Source of the DNA: Microcebus murinus
Lineage: Eukaryota > Chordata > Mammalia > Primates > Cheirogaleidae
Assembly (NCBI RefSeq): GCF_040939455.1
Contig: NC_134107.1
Location: forward strand, 10,603,537 to 10,667,536
Direction of reading: 5' to 3'
Length of the DNA: 64,000 nt
A model generated the notes under the pieces. The model saw only the letters and a program-made list of their open reading frames with translations. It was not told where the DNA came from and did not search any database. The translations under genes were made by a program, and so were the position numbers. Of the stretch, positions 22,786 to 34,400 are shown piece by piece (position 1 is the stretch's first letter; every line of letters begins with the position of its first letter).

Positions 22786-25529
22786 CGGCAGAGAACCACC
22801 CAGGAAGCTCTGCTGCCCTCAGGACTCCTCCTAACATCTAACTCCATCCAACCAAGGGGCGAAACAAAATAAGGAACTGCAAAAAGCAAAGACGGTTGCA
22901 AAGGCTGGCAGTGGGCATGTACCCCTGGAAGGAGACGAGGTGACTCCAGTGCTGGGGAGGCACGAGGGGCACCAAGTGTCTGGACAGTGACCGCCTGCAA
23001 ATAGTTCTGTACCCAGCGAGAGTCAGCAGGTGGGGGAGAGAAGGGTGTGTACGTGCACGTGCAACTAGCTACTTGTTCACCAAACCTCTGCCCTTTCGCT
23101 CCTGGGCTCCGAGCTGAACGGCCCTTGCAGCCGCCCCTGTAGTCAGGCGCAGCCTCCTGCGGGGGCCAGGGAGAGTAGGGAGGTGGCGTGCTCCCTGAGC
23201 TCTCCCTCCCCTCCCTCACCTTCCGGGCAGACACAGAGGACCCCAGGAGGGACTCCGGAGCTCCAGGGAACAGCACGGCCACCCAGTGGAAACAGCCTGG
23301 GTCCCTGAATCTCTGCGTGGATCCGAACTTCCCACCTCTTCACCCTGCCTACCCCGGCGGACTGAGAACAAAGAAATAAAACATCCATGCGTCAAGAGCC
23401 TGTCATCGGGAGGTCTGTTTATTACCGCAATTGCCCGGATTTACCCCAAATAATACAGGAAGAGAGCACAGTGGGAAAAAACTGCAATAAAAAAACAAGA
23501 GCAAATCCCTGCCTTCCAGTGTTTCATAATCGTTTAACTTTACATACGTACCTAGAAATGGTCTCTCGAGTGACAGACAACTGAAGTTCAGCATTTCCTT
23601 CGCTGTCTTTTTCTCTTTTTATACTCAAATAAAATCACGTTACTGATGCCCAGGTAGTAATAGTGTGGTTTGCATCTGCGACGGCCAGTGCGTCCCGTCT
23701 CCACGCACATCCCACACGACCTGCGGCCGTCCAGACAGGGCTGTCGGAATGGCGTGCGCCAAACGTAGACGGTGACCGCCATGGCTGGGGCTGGCATTTG
23801 TACCCTCCTGCGGGACTTAAATTCCTTATCATAGTCGTGTATAGCTTTTGTAGGAGATATTAAGTGACACAGAAGAAAGACCACCACAACACCACACCCA
23901 CCCTCCTGAAAAGCCACTCGGTGCTACCAGGGTGGCCCCTGGGGCCTGCGGTGGCGTTGCCAGGTCAGTTCTGGGGCAGGTCCCCCAAGCTCTCCCTAAA
24001 AGGTGAAGCCACCTGGCTGATCTCGCTCCCAGAGGACAAGTGTCAGCACGACCACGCCCTCAGCCCGGTCAGTGCCTCCTCCCAGAGAGAGTGGTGGGCG
24101 CGCTGGGCACAGGGTCCCTGCTGGGCTGAGAGCTGCCTGCGCTGGGGCAAGACAAGACGCGGTCAGCCCTTGCTGGGACCCGGCCTGCGGAGGCGGCAAA
24201 CCAAGGAGGTCCGTTAGCTCATGCACGGTGCCAGGAGATGAGACCCTGGATGGGCACACAGTGAGGAGTCAGGACACGGGCCGGAGGCAGAGCCACTGTC
24301 TGTCCTGATCCCTGGCACAATCTCAGCCTGTGCCGGGGACTTTGCACACTGAGGTCAAAGGGGCAGGTGGAGGTGCTGGGCCTCCCACCGTGAGCATCTC
24401 TGAGCCGTCTACACCACCAGCCCACCTCCCCCACTTCATTTAACCCAGCACAGTGAGATCCACAGAGGAGACCTGTCTAGGAAGCACAGATGGAGACAGT
24501 CAGAGTCCTGACTCTCGGGCGGCCACCATGTCCTCTCTCTGCAGCAAGAGGGCCTCTCACCAAACACCCCAACTCCCGCTGCCCCGCCTGCAGGTGGACA
24601 GATGGCACCGACAGGCCTGCAAGCCACCCCCAACGTCTCTTCTGTGCTTCCGGCTCTGCGTGCACCTCTGATCGACAGTGCATGTGGCACAGGCCCTGCC
24701 ACAAGCCAGGGGGACACTGCCGGGTGGCCTACCGCCCAGCCTGCTCTGGCGCGGTCAGGCAGAAGACAAAGGCCTGCTCTCCCCTCTGCACACAAAGGGC
24801 CCCCTTCACAGAGGGCCCCGCGGGAAGGAGGAGCCCGGGCCTGGGGCTCAGACGCCAGGTAGCCAGGCAGTGACACAGAGGTCACCTGCCCGGAGACACA
24901 GGAGAATTCCCACCACTGGAGGTTCCTGCCATGCCTGGCCGTGGCCTGGGACTCACCAGCCTTGACAGAGCCGCTCTGGGGTCACCCTCTCTCCTGCTGC
25001 ACGCCCTGGACTCTCCAGCCGCTCCGGGCACTAGACGTGAGACTCCGCGGAAGCTCAAACCCAGCCTGCCCCAAGCTGGCCCCGCCCCCACCACACACCT
25101 GCCCCGAGCCGCCACTTCCCTAGTGAGCCAGGCAGGCCCACTCCCAGCGAGGCTCCTTCACCCTGCCCTCCCCTCAGGGAAACTCCTCATCCTCCAAGGC
25201 CACACAGGGGACATGCTCCAGCCCCTGGACCCTCTGCCACTGCGACTTGTGGACGCCCCTTCAGCCCCAAAGCCACCGCCGTACTCTGTCTGATGCTGGG
25301 GCCCGGGCGGGGGGACCGTCCACCTCTGCACCCCCAGTGCATGGGATCAAAGGGTCCTAAATACCGTTGTGTCTAACTAAACACGACTTAATTAGGCAGA
25401 AGCAAACACCACCTAGGACGCACCAGAAGACGGAATCACATGTTGTCTAACAGACTCTAGCACACCTGGCCGGAGGCCTCAGACGGTTCCTTACGTAGTC
25501 GCAGCGCAAGTGAAACTCCTCTCCTGATC
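22786..25529. other. GC-rich intronic stretch, nothing identified
   Basis: No repeat family or coding exon recognised. The AT-richer part near 23.4-23.9 kb has open frames on both strands but no protein resemblance. Confidence 0.45.
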
Positions 25530-25554
25530 TGCAGAGGCTGGCCAACCTCCCACC

Positions 25555-25685
25555 CAACCTCAGGTCCCCCCATACCTCAGTCCCTTCTCCTACCTCACTT
25601 TGGGCCCCGCCTCCTACCTTACCTCAGGCCCCGCCCCCAAGGCCCCACCCCCATCTCAGGCCCCGCCCCTAACCACCATTACCTG
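25555..25685. repeat. Imperfect tandem array of CCTCAGGCCCCGCCC-like units
   Basis: Repeats of the form 'acctcag-tccc', 'gggccccgcctcc', 'acctcaggccccgccccc', 'atctcaggccccgcccct' at irregular 20-30 bp spacing. Several match the GC-box (ccccgccc) bound by Sp/KLF factors, but their repetitive origin makes a regulatory role uncertain. Confidence 0.6.
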
Positions 25686-26674
25686 GACCACTCTCTGGCT
25701 GCATCACAGGGGGCCTCTCCACGCATTCTGTCTTCACAGTGGGGTCCTCTGACAGCCCCACAGAAACCCCGCCCCATCACCCCCACCCTCGTCACCCATC
25801 ACCCCACCCGCTTCCTCCCACCCCCACCCCGGACCGCCCTCCCCGCCACACAGGACCGCCAGCCACTCCTCACTGGCCTTCCCTCCCCAGTGCCTAGGAC
25901 GGGCCCTGGCTGGTCACTGAGGCTGAGCAAGTGAACCCTAAAAGGAGCCACGCCCCAACCCCACGCCCCTGGCCTGGAGAAAGCCCCGACAGCCCTGGAC
26001 CAGCAAAGCCCCGACAAGGAGCAACCAGGCCCGCCCCGGAATTCCGTCCTCTCATGAGACAGGAAGAGGCCGGAAGAGAGAAAGGCTGCACTGGCAGCGC
26101 TCGTCTCCACTTGGAGCAGTCTCCGATGCCATCAGAAAGCCCCGATGAGGCTCAGAAGAAAAACTCGGGGAACAATGGAGGAGTCGCGTGCTGATCGAGT
26201 CGTGTGCCAGCCGAGGACAGACGTGGTGGTGTGACTGGAGGACGCGCGCCTCACGTCCACGGCCACCCACCCGAGTCACTCGTGCAGCAGGGCCCACCCC
26301 CCGACCGGGCCTCTGCCCCGACCCGGCCTCCCAGGGGAGGCAAACACCCCGGCAGGACCCTAGACACAGGGAGTGTGCCACAGGGACAGACACGGGGACA
26401 GACACTAAGGGCTCTGGGGCATCCAGGGTGACACTGGGGAGCTGGCCAGCATCACCGTGGGCAAGGTGCTCAGACAGAGCTGTACCCCTGGAAGTGGGGG
26501 AGCAGAGACCACCGGGGCTCCACATGGCAGAGTTCAGACACCAGGAAGAGGCAGGGCGGGGCCTGAGGACCCCCACCCCCCGCCCCCGACTGCGGGGCTA
26601 GAAGCCCTGCTGGCCGGCGCGCCCACCACCCTGGTTTCCTCCTCAAGGCTCTGAAACGCTCCTTTGTGGCTCTC

Positions 26675-26735
26675 ACCCCGGCCATGGGCCTGGCAAGTAG
26701 CAAGTGCTCAACGGATGTTGGTGGACCGAGGTGGG
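26675..26735 (+). mobile_element. Possible L2 LINE 3' tail
   Basis: 'gggcctggcaagtagcaagtgctcaacggatgttggtgg' resembles the L2 3' end 'tgcctggcacatagtaggcgctcaataaatgtttgttg'. The fragment is short, so confidence is low. It lies about 240 bases downstream of the SHANK2 start-codon exon. Confidence 0.45.
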
Positions 26736-26975
26736 AACAGGGAGGACATGACGCAAGGCTGGTGGCAGGCAGGGAAGGGGGTGGGGAAAGGCGGGGAGCT
26801 GGAGGTGTGGGCAAGGCAGAGGTGTGGAGAGAGGAGGGAGCACGGCGTGCCCAGAGCGGCTGGGGCTTCGTGTCTGGGGGGACGCAGGCACCCTCTGGCG
26901 TTTGAGCCACAAGTGCCACCGCCCCGACGTGAAGCGAGGGGCGGAGACAGAGCGAGGCACAGGCCCGAGGCTCAC

Positions 26976-27194
26976 CGTCTGCTGCAGGTCCTGGATGACC
27001 ACGCGGATCACCAGCGTGTTGCCCTGGCTCTCATCCGTCCTGGCGCCGCCTGGCTTCTCCGCGGTGGCCCGGATCGTGTCGTATATGGTCTCTTCTTTGG
27101 AGCTGTCTGATTCCGACCCCACGGAATAGTCGGAGAAGCTCTGGGCCATCTCGTCCTCGCTGGACGTGGGGCTGCGCGGCATGGCTGCCCGAGT
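26976..27194 (-). CDS. SHANK2: SHANK2 first coding exon (start codon, residues 1-69)
   Basis: SHANK2 (ProSAP1) is a multidomain scaffold of the postsynaptic density at excitatory synapses; a long form also occurs in epithelia. This exon encodes the N-terminus of the long, ankyrin-containing isoform. Translation starts at the ATG at 27182 (G at -3, C at +4) and gives 69 residues beginning MPRSPTSSEDEMAQ, with an acidic Ser-rich stretch (residues 17-31) and then TLVIRVVIQDLQQT, the first strand of the SPN domain. Only 12 bases of 5' UTR precede the ATG, behind a pyrimidine-rich acceptor ending ccccgcag (cut before 27194). The exon closes ...CAG CAG ACG | gtgagc, so the donor follows 26976 in phase 0. 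I recognise the protein from the known SHANK2 N-terminus; the one clear difference I recall is Asp at residue 50 in place of Glu. Upstream non-coding exons must lie above 27195, beyond what I can identify. Confidence 0.95.
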
Positions 27195-28095
27195 CTGCGG
27201 GGTAGGGAGGGAAGAACACAGGCAAGAGGGAAGGTGAAAACTCAAGACAACCCGGGGCACGGTGCAGACTGGCTCACAGATGAACGTGGGTGCGTTTTCA
27301 CAGTCTGTTTATCGGTGTGACGCCGGCCCAGGGCCACCTGTGTGTGCACAGACAGGTCCCTGAAGGCAGCAACAAGCTGGCACCGCCCGCTTCTCCCCAG
27401 GCCTGAGCCTGGAGCTGCGGCAGCCGGGACCCGGGGAGACCCTGAGAGCTCTGGCCCCTATGCCGTGAAACTCGGCGTTTAAAAGGAGCCCAGACTAACC
27501 GTGCGGATGACCACAGCCTACAAGGATTAGCCAACGGCCGCCGGGGCTGTTTGAAACTTCCCAAGGCGAGGAAAAAGGCTGCCTTTTGTTTTCCTTTGAG
27601 GGTAGAGCTGCAGGAGAGGAAGGCAGGCAGGCTCCGGGTCAGAGCCGTGGCAAGTTCATGCTATAATAACCCCCTCTGCTTCAAACACAGAGCAACGAGA
27701 GGTACTGTGTAAAAATAGAACAAAAAGGCAGGGCCAGGCTCAGAAATGAGAGAATCTCTGGGACCAAAAGCGGAGTGGAGCCCAAAGTCGTGAGCAGGCT
27801 GAAGCGGGAGATCTGGGGTCCCCGCGAGGTGGGGGCGGCTGGGAATGCAGCTTCCTCGGGGTCAAGTGCAATGGAAGTGCCCCAGCAAAGGCCCAGGCAA
27901 GCTGCTGAAGCCACCGTGGACCAGAGCTTTAAAGTGACCATCGAAAGGACACAGAACTCTGCAAAAAGGTTGCCCACTGTTTGGGAACCGCATCTGTGCC
28001 ACCCCATCTCTGTGGGAAAGGGGTCCAGATAAAAGTCAGTTTGAACTAGGGGTGCCAGGGACCTGGTGGAGGTGCCACGTGGACCTGGTGCTACA
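27195..28095. other. Intron just upstream of the start-codon exon, nothing identified
   Basis: Begins with the pyrimidine-rich acceptor tract of the SHANK2 exon (27195-27235 on the minus strand). The rest is unrecognised. Confidence 0.5.
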
Positions 28096-28097
28096 TC

Positions 28098-28345
28098 GGA
28101 CCAGTAATTTCACTTCTGCATAAATTCTATACAGTGCTGTCCCAGGCAAATGGGGTCTCGTGGCCACCCTAATCATCTCGGGATTGCCTGATCAAATCGT
28201 GGTCTCTTCTTCCCACAAACTCCATGGGGCTGCAAATGCATGAACCCGAGCTACAGACGGATGATCCCAAAAACATGACACTGAGCAAAAGGAAAGCAAT
28301 TTGCAGAATGATTCAAATAACATAGCATGTCTAGATAACAGCTAG
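28098..28345 (+). mobile_element. Old L1 3'-end fragment
   Basis: 'ccagtaatttcacttctgca' and 'gatcccaaaaacatgacactgagcaaaaggaaagcaa' follow the L1M 3'-end order ('ccagcaattccacttctagg' ... 'atctccaagatatattgttaagtgaaaaaagcaa'). Highly diverged, with internal deletion. Confidence 0.55.
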
Positions 28346-28809
28346 GAAGACACAACACAATTCCACAGATCGTACATGGACGCCTTCACCTGGCGTCATG
28401 GCGTAGAAGCCTTTGACCTTTGGAAAGACAAATGCTCCACTCAGGAGAAGGGCTCCCTCTTGAGAAGAAGAAGGGGTGTGGCAGAGCTTGCCACGGTGCA
28501 TGGAACCATCTACTTCCTCAAAACAGTGCCAGAAAATCTGACAAAATGCCAAACTTTGATAACGTTAGGGACACAGGTGTTTGCTGTATTATTCTCTATG
28601 CTTCTGTCTCTCTGTGTTGCAAATCTTTCATGGTAGAAGCAAGGAAGGAAGGGGTGATGAAGTGTAGGAAGCACAGCCTGCCACCCCAGAAGATGCCACT
28701 TTGGCACGAGGACTGTTTTGAGACGAAGACGACTAAGAAGCAGCAGCTGCAAGAAGAGCTCCCTGTCCTCCCCGAAGGCCTCAAAGCAGGAGGCAAACTT
28801 TCAAAAGTG

Positions 28810-28821
28810 CCCCCCCCCCCC
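28810..28821 (+). repeat. Poly-C tract (C12)
   Basis: Twelve C in a row. A likely length-polymorphic mononucleotide run. Confidence 0.85.
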
Positions 28822-29095
28822 AGGAAGAACAAAAGGTCATCACCAGAGACGGTGTTAAACCCTATCGGCCCAGAGAGACGACGGCACAGAGAATCTGCGT
28901 AGCAAACTTCACTACCGGGCCTTTATCCACCAATCCTCTCCAAACATTTGCCGTCCCACGAGTTGCCTCTCCAGTAGCTCAAGGTCCCGTCTGCCCAAGC
29001 CCAAGTTCTAACCGCCCCTCCAGGGTGCCCTTCATGGAGGTTTCTCCCACGGATGTGCGCTGCACGCCTTGGTAGACGGTTCTCCTGAATCTGGC

Positions 29096-29142
29096 TTTTC
29101 AATTCAATTGAAATTCAATTCAATCTGGCCAGTTCAATTCAC
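29096..29142. repeat. AATTC/ATTCA cluster with inverted symmetry
   Basis: 'tcaattcaattgaaattcaattcaatctgg' and 'agttcaattc' form repeated attca units around a caattg centre, giving an imperfect palindrome. Confidence 0.6.
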
Positions 29143-31191
29143 AGGGTCCCAGAGAACCTAGCAGGGTACTAGGAAAAATAATTTTTCTTCCTCTGCGCAA
29201 GGAAGGAAGGAGAGAAGGGGGGTGATGGAAGGGTGGTACTCGGACAGATGAATAGCGGGGTGGGTGGGCAGGTGAGTGGGAGACGGACGGGAGCAGGAAT
29301 GACAAGGAAACCCAACAAGACCCTCTGTAATACAAGATAACTCTGCAGACAGGGAGAACAATGGCATTGATGACGATCCAAAATCAAAAGTTAAAATTCT
29401 ACTCAGATTCTGGCTATAAATTAAACTACATTCACCGTGCACCAATTATACAGGAGTAACCCACCAGGGGTGGGGCGCGGCTCTAATCGCCAACACACAC
29501 CTTTCTCTGTGCCATGTGCGGACGGCAGCCTACCGTTTCACAGCACCTTGGCCCGAGGGTCTGCTCCCCTCCGCGTCCCCCTCGGGACAGCGCGGGAGCA
29601 GCAGCTGCGCACGTCTGGGCGGCGGCATCAGCCGCGGGCATACGCCCAGGTGTCCGACTCCAGGCGCTACAGCCGGGCTCCCCTAACGCAATCTCCGCTG
29701 CGCATTCTCCTGGGACCCGTGGCCTGCTCAGAGTGGGGAGCGGGGTGGGCGAGGAGGACACCCCACCCTCTGGTTTAGATCCTCCGCAGTGTGACTGCAC
29801 ACGCAGGGGACAAGGGACACCCGCTTCCCCCCCTCTAGTGCCTACAGGGGGAGTGGGCTTTACAGACATCCTGAATGCTCAGGAGTTCCCACGTGAATGC
29901 TGGGATTTCGGTCTCCAGGCCCAGCCACCCCGGCGCCACCCCTGCCACCTGGCAGCCACTCGGGCCCCGGGCTACACTGCGCCCCTGGTGGGGCAGAGGG
30001 ACGGAGTTCGCCCAGCCCCGGCCGCCATCGCCCCCACACTCGGGGCCGCTGCCCGTCACCATCTGGGCGCTGCTGCTGGCTCTGGGCACAGCTCAGCAGC
30101 CAGACGGACCCCGGGCCCCAGCAGAGGTGCGGGTTCGTGGACCCCGCTCTAGCGCTTTATGACGGAGGTGGGGGCTGCGAGTCCTCAGGAGCGTCCCAGG
30201 GAGGACACGGTTGGTTCACCGATGCCAACACTCGACCTTTAATTGTAGGAAGGCCGGTGCCAACCGCCTACTTCCAGAGTTTACTGACCAGCAAACAGAC
30301 GCCGCAGGGAGCTCCGCCCGTGACCCCGTGCAGGCGCTTCTGCACCAGCCACCCGCGGCAAGCGGAACAACAAAGGAGAGCCACAAGGGAGCCACTCCAG
30401 AGCCAGGCCCCTCCCCGAGGAACCGCCAGACCCCGACCGGGGTCAGAGGCTCCATTACCACCAAGGAGGTCCCAGACATCTGCAGAGGGGGGTCCAGTTC
30501 CTGGGGCCACAGACACAGAGGCTGTTTGGTGTGACCAACCCGCCACTGGCCCGCACAGGGTTCCGAGTGTTTGCTAATCTGGAGATTTCGCATGCAAACC
30601 CCGACTTCTGGCTTCTTTCCACCGTCAGGAGGGCCTGGCAATGCGGGAGGCTGCCACGTGGCAACAAGGGCAGCAGGGAGCTGCGGGGACCTCCCAGGGC
30701 TGGGCAGCCCCACCAGGTCCTCAGAGAAGTGCGGAGACTCCAGACCACCTGCCTTCATACCCCCTCTCCTCACTGGCGTTCCCGTCCCACCCGGCTGTGA
30801 GCTAGAGCCCCGGACCACAGATCTGGGCTCCTTGTCTGTCTCCTTCTAGCCCCTCCGTCAGCCCAGCCAAAGGGAGAACCACCGAGCCAAAAAAACGTCT
30901 TGAGCAACCATTCCAATCACCCAGGACGTTGTTTTTTTTTTAAATAAAAATTCTGAAGTTCACCCCAGTGCAATTCTGAATTAAAATCCCAGGGCAAATG
31001 AGTATTCCTGCATTTGCTGTCCAAATGCCTTTGTATTATAATTTCAGCTTTAAGTTTTTACAACCGCAGATGTGCAAGACCTGGTGAGGCAAGAGGGCGC
31101 GGAGGCTGAAGGCAGGTTGTGGGTAGGCCTGGCCCCTTCAGTAGGGCCCCGGCCTCAAGGCAACGTCTAGTAGCTGATTCGTGCACGCACG

Positions 31192-31215
31192 CATTCATTC
31201 ATTCATTCATTCATC
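31192..31215. repeat. (ATTC)n microsatellite
   Basis: About five perfect attc units followed by atcaccc. This is possibly the tail of an old LINE. Confidence 0.9.
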
Positions 31216-31312
31216 ACCCTCCACATGTGAGTTAACACGTGTAACTGCCAAAATAGTGCCCGGTATACAAGTGGTGTGAAATATTTATAACTGTCATTAA
31301 TTCCAGCCAAGC

Positions 31313-31495
31313 CTCAGGTTCTGATGAAGCATGTCCAGTTTGCACCCTGACTGCACAGGGAAGTTACTCCAAGAGCTTTAAAAAAAAAAATTCCAGCACC
31401 GGAAATTCTGATTTAATCAGTCTGGGTTGAGGCCCAGTGTCAACACTGTTTTTGCAAAGTTCTCCAGGTGATCCAGTGGGCATCGTAGATGGGAG
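31313..31495 (+). mobile_element. MER5-type hAT-Charlie MITE relic
   Basis: 'gaaattctgatttaatcagtctgggttgaggcccagtgtcaacactg' and 'agttctccaggtgatcc' match the core of MER5A-type elements ('gagtttctgattcagtaggtctggggtggggccca' ... 'gttcccaggtgatgc'). Terminal repeats are degraded. Confidence 0.65.
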
Positions 31496-34400
31496 TCCCA
31501 GCTCTGGATCAACCCTGAGCCAAGTGTGCAGGTCTAACCCTAAAGGATGCGGCAGCTACACAGCATGACCCCGAGTGAACAGGAACCAGCCTTCCCCTGG
31601 GGCTAGGGGGGCCACGTCCTGAGCTGCCCAAGACAGCACGAGAGGCATGGCATGGGGTGCGCTGCCTAAGTGGTCATGATGGACATGGGGCAGCCAAGCA
31701 GGCCCCCACTGCTGGTTTTGCTACTCTGGGGTTCCAGTAGATTCCTTCTGTGCTAACAGGTATAAATGACCCCAGCGTGGCTTCAGCTCCACTTAAGAAG
31801 GGGTCCTTATGGTCCCAGCTGGGTCTGAGAGAAAGAAAAAGACCAGAGACGGAATGGGGCGCATCACACCCACATCGAGGGTCCGTGTCTGATGAGAGCG
31901 GTGGCCATGGGCATGCTGGGCAGCAGGGCCTACAGCAGAGGCAGGGACACCACTAAGGACACGGTCCCAGGCACACCCGCTGCCGCGTGGCTCTTCCCAC
32001 GCAGGGTGAGCGTGGGCTGCTCTGTCAGCCCCCAATACCCCAAGAGTGCGCAGCCTTCAGGACAGTGCAGGCCTGCACCTGGTGCTGTTGTGGGAGGAGC
32101 CTCCATGTGGGCACCTGAGAAATGAGCGCAAGAGCCCCAGCTGGGCACCTGGCACCAGCAGTCACGGCCCGGGCCACACTGGTTCCGTCCCTGCCCAGGA
32201 CAGATGATATCCGACTCTCAAGAGCAGGCAAGAGGCTCCCCAGGCCCCAAACTGCTTCCTGGGGGGCCAGCACAGGAAGCCTTCGTCCACAGCCCGGGTT
32301 GGCACTCGGTGAACACTCTCTGGATGGGAGGCCAGGACTCCGGATCGTGGACACCGGAGGGAGCCAGCAGGACACAGAAACGGAGAAGTTGGCAGAGCAG
32401 GCCCCAAATCATTCAGGCAGCGGCGTTTCAGCCCCAGCCAGCGAGGATACACAAGAGACAGGCCCAGAGTCACCAGGCCTGCAGGTGTTTCCTAGATAGG
32501 TCAGATTTGGGGGGAAATAGCAAAACACACAAATGTTGCAAATTCATTGTTTTTTAAGGATCACCTTTGCAGTCCACACACAACATGTCTACATTTGGAC
32601 CTGAGTCCGGAAACAAAGTGACAGCCCACGGGGGGAAGGGCCGTCCCCTGCCCAGCAGAGGACACTCGCCGTCCCCCAGTGCTGGCTCAGGGGACGATGG
32701 TCACACGGGGGCACGGCTGCCACAGAGGTTGGTGCACGGGGCCCTGCTAGCCGTGTCTGCGGAGGAACCGGGCGACACGCAGGAGCAGGCCAGGCAGAAG
32801 TGGGGACAAGGCTGGGCCACGTCACCCTGGATCTTTCCAGAACGGCCCTGGGAGTGCAAGGTAGAGACCTGACGGGGGAGGGTCTTGACCTTAATAAGGG
32901 GCTTGAGTAACCCGATTAGCAGCTCCGTGGGAACAGCTGACACCCGATGCAGATGCCTGGGAAAGCAGTTAATTATTAACCCTGGGTAGGGCCTCTGCAG
33001 GGTGAAACAGAGGGCGGCCAGGGACATTTGCATTTCAGGTACACAACGAAGAAGTTTTACCATAGGTGTGCCCCGAATAACTGCACAGAACATACTCACG
33101 CTAAAAACTATTTGTTGTTCATCGGTAATTCAAACAGAACTGGGGGCCCTGCCATATATCTGATATGGGGGAGTGGAGAGGGCAGAATTTGGTTCTTTAA
33201 CACCCCAGGGAACCTTCAGGGAGGCTCTGCAGAGAGGGAGGGAAGCAAAGACCACCTCTGGATCCCGGAGGAAAAGTCAGCCCCAGGTCAGCGGAGGGGA
33301 AGGTCACGCACTGGCCCGGGCAACCCTTCCAGAATAACTAATCGCTCAGAGGGGGAAAAAAAACAAGCTATAAAAACCCAGGTCAATAAAGTTCACTGTG
33401 AGCATGTGCTCCTCTCAGCCACCTGGTGGGGTGGCTATTAGCAAGGAGGAAAGAAAATAATAATCACAGTCGAAGCAACTTCAGCAAAGACTCAGTACAG
33501 TATTTTGCTACTCGAGTGCTCGGAGAAGACGTAAAATCTTAAACTGGCCCATTAGTCCGCTAACGCCCGTGACAGAAAGGCGGGCAGATGTCCCTACTCT
33601 TGCATTCCTGCAGCCCCAGCGGAAGCGATGACAGCTGACGGGGGAGAGGAGACACATGCCGAAAATAAACAAACAGAAACCTCCCGGCTGAAGCTGACTC
33701 TGTCAAGGTTGGAGTCTGCAAAAACCTCATTACGCTGGCTCACCTCTGCTTTGAAAGCTTTTCTTTTATGAAAAGGTTTTTATTCAAGTGGAACCTCAGG
33801 GAGATACCTTATATGTTAAACGCACAGGAAGTAAGATTTTGTGACCGCACGTTTATTTTGTGCATTCAAATTTGTCACATTTGCTGGTCCTCAAAGCAGC
33901 GAGACCACCTCAAGGCTGCCCGGGTGCTTGGTACAGACATTTAAGCTCAATGTCAAGGTCACAGCCACAGGACCGAGAGCAGCCTCTACCGGAACCTGCA
34001 GAACTGGAACGGAATGTCAGAGGACTCCAGGTTCCGTCCAGATGGAGATGCTGCAAAACCCTGTCCTGAGAGCCGACGTGAGCACAGGCTGAGAGCGCGT
34101 GCGAGAGAGGTGGGCTTCGGGCGGAGTGGGCCAGGCGGCGGGAGGAGAGAGAAAGGCGGCCACGCTTCTGCGCGCTACACTTAATCTACCTTTCTCCGCC
34201 CCGCACCAGCACAGCCCTGCAGCTGAGGAGGACTCGGAACACGTCAGGGCTCTGGTCAGGCGGTGGGCTGCTCTGGACGTGGCACCCAAATACCTAAGGG
34301 GCAAGCCTACCCCACCCGGGCTCCCAGCCACGTTCTCCATGGCACCAACCCCAGCCCCACCCCGGCCACTGAGGAGCGTGGTCCGGGAAGTCCGGGGCAG

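Larger units (their letters stand above)
28346..31190. other. Intronic stretch, mostly nothing identified
   Basis: Includes a C run and an AATTC cluster (listed separately), a moderately CpG-rich part around 29.5-30.2 kb, and an AT-rich non-repeat part at 30.93-31.08 kb. No coding exon seen. Confidence 0.45.

Noticed and set aside
23588..23917. 109-codon minus-strand frame with several Cys residues
   Set aside because: The Cys spacing suggested a zinc-binding motif, but no known family pattern fits and there is no exon structure.
28420..28902. 160-codon plus-strand open frame
   Set aside because: No similarity to a known family, overlaps a C12 run, and sits in intron antisense to SHANK2.
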